A stretch of 64,000 bases of DNA from an uncultured Oscillospiraceae bacterium (GTDB lineage: Bacteria > Bacillota > Clostridia > Oscillospirales > Acutalibacteraceae). A program made the position numbers and the translations under genes. Of this stretch, positions 60,962 to 64,000 are shown one piece after another (the stretch's first letter is position 1; each line of letters opens with the position of its first letter). Below the pieces are notes generated by a model, which ran no database searches, was not told the origin of the DNA, and was given only the letters and a program-made list of their open reading frames with translations. The DNA lies in NCBI GenBank assembly GCA_902492045.1, contig CABUKB010000009.1:3769-67768 (forward strand), in the 5' to 3' direction.

Positions 60962-62254
60962 ATGAATAAAAAAGTTTCCCTGGGCGTCACGCTGGCGCTG
61001 ATTTTCCTTTCCATTGCGATGACGGTATCCATCACCGTTGTCATTGCTATGAGACATTTTGGGACGATGCAGACGGATCTGCAGCAGAGGGTCGAGATGT
61101 TCGATTATATCAATGACATTGATAAGATCGCGCGGCAGAATTACACCATAGATGAAGAGAAATTGCGTACGGCGTTGTTTCATGGGTATGTAGAGGGGCT
61201 GGGCGACCCTTATGCCGCGTATCTGACGGCTTCGGAATACCAGGCGGCCCAGAATCAGGCCACGGGAAAACAGACGGGGTTTGGCCTGGAAGTGACCCTG
61301 ACAAAAGAAAAGGATATCGTTGTTTCCGTATGCGACAACGGGTCGCCGGCAGCCTTGTCGGGCGTGCAGAAAGGCGATATCGTAACCGCAGCGGACGGGG
61401 AAGCGGTGTCGGCTGAGACGCTTGAGTCTTTGCAGCAAAAGCTGAGGGAGAACAGCAAAATTCTGCTCTCTTTAACGCGGGGGGAGACGGATTACGCGGT
61501 TGAACTTTCTTCCAACACCTACACAGCCGTGAGTGTCGAAAGCCGGATGAACGGCTCGGCCGGTATCCTTCGCATCCGGACTTTCAACAGTGAGACCCCC
61601 TCGCAGTTCAAATCAGCTTATCGTTCCCTGCTTGAACAGGGTGCCACTTCCATGCTTTTTGACCTCCGGGACAACGACGGCGGCTCCTTGGACGCGGCGA
61701 AGGACATTATCGCGTTTTTGATGCCGCGCGGTCCCTATGCGAAATATACGACGAAAAACGGGACCGAGACACTGGTGGCGGAGGATTCGGACGAATTGCA
61801 GCTGCCCTCGGTGACCCTCGTGAATAGTTCGACAGCCGGAGAAGCGGAGCTTTTCGCCGGGGTTTTACAGAGTTTTGGAAAAACACAGGTTATCGGTACG
61901 GCCACGGCAGGCAAGAACTCGGTGCAGACTCTTGTCGCCATTGAATCCGATAAGTCGGCCGTCCGGATTACGGTGGCAAGTCTCTCCCTAATCCAGGATA
62001 ATGCGACATGGAAGGATACCGGCATTCAGCCGATTCAAGTGGTGGAGATGCCGGAGACCCTCCTTCCGTACACGGCGTTGCTGACAGATGAGGAAGATCC
62101 GCAGATGTCGGCGGGGTTGGCCGCTCTGAAGGGAAATGGTCCGCCAGCGACAACGGCACCCACGGAATCAACCGAAACGGCTGCTGCCCCGACCGATACC
62201 ACCGATGAATCTTCCGGCACGGAGACCACGGGAGCTGAATCCGGCGAGGCGTAG
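60962..62254 (+). CDS. S41 carboxy-terminal processing peptidase
   Basis: A 430-residue membrane-anchored Ser/Lys protease: an N-terminal signal anchor (about 5-30), a PDZ domain (about 100-175: GFGLEVTLTKEKDIVVSVCDNGSPA), and the peptidase domain with LVNSSTAGEAELFAGVL (catalytic Ser) and GTATAGKNSVQ (catalytic Lys). The last 45 residues are Thr/Glu/Ala-rich. CtpA/B enzymes trim periplasmic proteins; CtpB acts in sporulation. It follows the M23 gene; a hairpin (60880-60911) separates them. Confidence 0.93.
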   Translation: MNKKVSLGVTLALIFLSIAMTVSITVVIAMRHFGTMQTDLQQRVEMFDYINDIDKIARQNYTIDEEKLRTALFHGYVEGLGDPYAAYLTASEYQAAQNQATGKQTGFGLEVTLTKEKDIVVSVCDNGSPAALSGVQKGDIVTAADGEAVSAETLESLQQKLRENSKILLSLTRGETDYAVELSSNTYTAVSVESRMNGSAGILRIRTFNSETPSQFKSAYRSLLEQGATSMLFDLRDNDGGSLDAAKDIIAFLMPRGPYAKYTTKNGTETLVAEDSDELQLPSVTLVNSSTAGEAELFAGVLQSFGKTQVIGTATAGKNSVQTLVAIESDKSAVRITVASLSLIQDNATWKDTGIQPIQVVEMPETLLPYTALLTDEEDPQMSAGLAALKGNGPPATTAPTESTETAAAPTDTTDESSGTETTGAESGEA

Positions 62255-62278
62255 GATATAGGTTTGCAACTGTGCGTC

Positions 62279-62318
62279 CGCCCCTCTGTTCCGCCTCTGC
62301 GGTACAGAGGGGCGTTTT
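62279..62318 (+). terminator. Terminator of the S41 gene
   Basis: CGCCCCTCTGT (62279-62289) and ACAGAGGGGCG (62304-62314) with an internal CCGC/GCGG hairpin, then TTTT. Confidence 0.9.
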
Positions 62319-62511
62319 CTGTACTCAGGTTTTGTCCGGGACGGATTTGACTACCGTCTTGCGGCGCGTGATCCCCAAGACCGTATAATCGTGGGAACCC
62401 ACACTTTCGGCAGGGAAACAGCGCCGACGGTTGGAAGGCCGGGATGAAACTCTGGAGTAATCAAGGCCTTATCCAATGACCAGGGAAAGTATGGACAAAC
62501 CAGATGGGGTC
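62319..62511. other. Non-coding gap before the glycosyltransferase gene
   Basis: No ORF is convincing. TATAAT at 62384 follows a TTGCGG 19 bases earlier, a poor promoter. The following sequence (62390-62450) is rich in GGGAA and GGCCGGG motifs and may fold, but I could not match it to a known riboswitch or small RNA. Confidence 0.3.
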
Positions 62512-62540
62512 TTGCGGGAAAGGGAAAGCCGTGTTACACT
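62512..62540 (+). promoter_or_regulatory. Promoter of the glycosyltransferase-GtrA gene
   Basis: TTGCGG (62512-62517), 17 bases, TACACT (62535-62540). A 9-bp hairpin (CGCACGCCC 62590-62598 with GGGCGTGCG 62609-62617) follows just before the ribosome-binding site. Confidence 0.55.
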
Positions 62541-62640
62541 GAGAACAGAGCAAGAGCGGTCGGATCGGGGTTTGACCGCCGAAGATAAACGCACGCCCCG
62601 TCAAAACCGGGCGTGCGCTGGGGTAAGGAGGGGAAGAGAC

Positions 62641-63735
62641 ATGGCGGAAGGGGGCGGCCTGTCTTATCTCCGGGATGTCGTTGTCGTCATTCCGTCGCTG
62701 AATCCGGATGCCAAACTCCTGTCCACCGTTTGCAGCCTCCGGAACGAAGGGTTCACGCGGATCGTTGTGCTGGACGACGGAAGCCGTCCGGAAACAGTCG
62801 CCATATTCTCGCAAGTGGAACGGGAATACGGCTGCGAGATGTTGAGGCATCCCCTCAACTTGGGCAAGGGACGGGCGCTCAAAACCGCTTTTATGCATGT
62901 CTTGAACACCTGCCCGGACTGTGTGGGAGTGGTGACGGTGGATGCCGACGGACAGCATAAGGCGGAGGATGTGGCCGCCTGTGCCAAAGCCCTGATGGAA
63001 CATCCGGAGTGTTTGGTTTTGGGATGCCGCAATTTCCGTGAGAAGGGGGTGCCGACCCGCAGCCAACTCGGGAACCGGATCACCCGTCAGGTTTTCCATT
63101 TTCTCTGCGGACTGAAGGTATCGGATACCCAAACCGGTCTGCGGGCGATGTCCCGGAATTTAATGGAGATTTTTCTGCCGGTCAAGGGTGAACGGTTTGA
63201 ATATGAGATGAACATGCTGATTGAAGCGGAGGAAAAGCACATATCAATCCTGGAAGTTCCCATTCAAACCGTTTATATCGAAGAAAACCGTTCCTCTCAC
63301 TTTCATCCCCTTGCCGATTCCCTGCGGGTCTATTCCGTTTTTGCCCGGTTTATCCTGTCATCCCTGACCTCTTTTTTGCTTGATATCCTGCTATTCGCTC
63401 TGTTTATTTATTTGATAGAAAAAAATTCCCCGCAGTATGCCATCTTTTACGCGACGCTCGGTGCGCGGCTGGTTTCCTCCCTGTTCAATTTCCTGACCAA
63501 TAAGAATCAGGTGTTTCAGTATAAAGATCGCAGTGTCCCCGCCCTCACCCGGTATTACGCGATCTGCCTGGTGGAACTGATCGCTTCAGCCTTCGGGGTT
63601 TATTATCTTCACCGATGGCTGAAGATCAGTGAGATCGCGCTGAAGATCCCTGTGGATCTGCTGTTGTTCACCATCAGCTTCCACGTTGAACGGAGATGGG
63701 TATTCCGCCGGAGGGAAAAAGGACTGGATTCATAA
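62641..63735 (+). CDS. Glycosyltransferase family 2 fused to a GtrA-like membrane domain
   Basis: 364 residues. The N-terminal 225 are a GT2 domain (VVVVIPSLNPDAKLLSTVCSL, TVDADGQHKAEDVA with the DxD motif, LGCRNFREKGVPTRSQLGNR). The rest, about 235-355, has four membrane segments typical of GtrA (FILSSLTSFLLDILLFALFIYLI ... LFNFLTNKNQVFQY). It probably adds a sugar to a lipid carrier and helps flip it, for wall polymers. ATG 62641 follows AAGGAGG. Confidence 0.9.
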   Translation: MAEGGGLSYLRDVVVVIPSLNPDAKLLSTVCSLRNEGFTRIVVLDDGSRPETVAIFSQVEREYGCEMLRHPLNLGKGRALKTAFMHVLNTCPDCVGVVTVDADGQHKAEDVAACAKALMEHPECLVLGCRNFREKGVPTRSQLGNRITRQVFHFLCGLKVSDTQTGLRAMSRNLMEIFLPVKGERFEYEMNMLIEAEEKHISILEVPIQTVYIEENRSSHFHPLADSLRVYSVFARFILSSLTSFLLDILLFALFIYLIEKNSPQYAIFYATLGARLVSSLFNFLTNKNQVFQYKDRSVPALTRYYAICLVELIASAFGVYYLHRWLKISEIALKIPVDLLLFTISFHVERRWVFRRREKGLDS

Positions 63736-63882
63736 ATAGGCCGAAAGGAATAAACCATGGTCGGGACGGGTTATCATGCCTGTTCCGGCCGATCTTTTTT
63801 GCAGCATGCGGCGGACATGCCCGATAGGCAGGAGCGGATTCCACTCATATACAATCCGGCGGCAAAAGACACCCGCAAATGT

Positions 63883-64000
63883 ATGTGATACAATGATGTG
63901 TGACAGATAAGGAATAAAAAAAGGTAGCGAATAGGGATGGCCTGTGTTAAGGTTGAGTTGCTAAGACAAAACCGAAAGGCAGGTGCCACCCTATCCGCTA
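63883..64000 (+). ncRNA. Candidate structured RNA at the right edge (truncated by the window)
   Basis: TACAAT (63889-63894) with TG at 63886-63887 is an extended -10. About 30 bp downstream TAGCG/CGCTA, ATAGGG/CCCTAT, TGGC/GCCA and CTG/CAG between 63925-63944 and 63980-64000 make a long bulged stem, with GGTT/AACC inside. The RNA may continue past the window. I could not assign it to a class; no ORF covers it. Confidence 0.4.

Noticed and set aside
62384..62460. 6S RNA or ydaO-type riboswitch
   Set aside because: Some GGGAACCC-like bases suggested it, but the conserved core of neither class could be laid out.

Overview
The window is a dense stretch of chromosome from a Gram-positive, very probably spore-forming member of the Clostridia (Oscillospiraceae/Ruminococcaceae-like by gene content; GC in the mid-50s by eye). 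The evidence is YabP, YabQ and a DivIC-type protein in one operon, a CIRCE-controlled groESL, the long form of HPF, the Firmicutes blocks plsX-acp-rnc-(radical SAM)-smc-ftsY and nadD/yqeK-LCP-rsfS, an infC-rpmI-rplT operon behind a leader attenuator, LCP and M23 wall enzymes, and clean AGGAGG ribosome-binding sites, often with TTG or GTG starts. No rRNA, tRNA, CRISPR array or prophage was seen.

Layout. 0.2-8.1 kb (minus strand): groESL, an RlmL-like methyltransferase, hpf, a lone fumarase alpha subunit, an amidohydrolase, and yabP-yabQ-divIC-S1. 8.3-13.5 kb (plus): two radical-SAM-associated genes, rplS behind a structured leader, a HAD-hydrolase remnant and a UMF1-type MFS transporter. 13.6-17.1 kb: the most unusual locus (below). 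17.3-19.6 kb (minus): a cation/proton antiporter and an AraC regulator. 19.8-27.7 kb (plus): a tightly overlapping eight-gene operon (two ABC exporters, nucleotidyltransferase-fold protein, thymidylate-kinase-like protein, BtrH-like protein, two acyl carrier proteins and an AMP-forming ligase) that looks like an uncharacterised small-molecule pathway. 28-64 kb (plus): nucleoside phosphorylase, GNAT, infC-rpmI-rplT, TrmH-type methyltransferase, dprA, topA, rlmD, plsX-acp-rnc-radical SAM-smc-ftsY, rdgB, yhbY, nadD::yqeK fusion, LCP, rsfS, rpsU, yqeG, an endonuclease-IV-like protein, an XRE membrane protein, aroQ, an Xaa-Pro peptidase, a pseudouridine synthase, msmX, a PucR-type regulator, ftsEX with an EnvC/M23 protein and an S41 protease, and a glycosyltransferase-GtrA fusion.

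Main discovery. A cysteine-rich protein gene on the minus strand is split into a 28-codon 5' piece (17107 to about 17024) and a 243-codon 3' piece (14351-13620) by a 2,672-bp element. The element carries a large serine recombinase, a divergent 76-codon ORF and an XRE regulator. A 6-bp sequence (TCGGAG, plus strand) lies at both junctions; joining at it restores one 271-codon frame through ...VYDSCS/DKDCLEDL.... The two element ends, joined as a circle, form a 15-bp imperfect inverted repeat (13/15) around a 6-bp centre, as expected of a serine-integrase attP. A sigma-K-like promoter motif lies upstream of the 5' piece. By analogy with the sigK skin element and the spsM/SP-beta rearrangement of Bacillus this could be a minimal developmentally excised intervening element. 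The sequence shows the split and its precise repairability; developmental control is inference.
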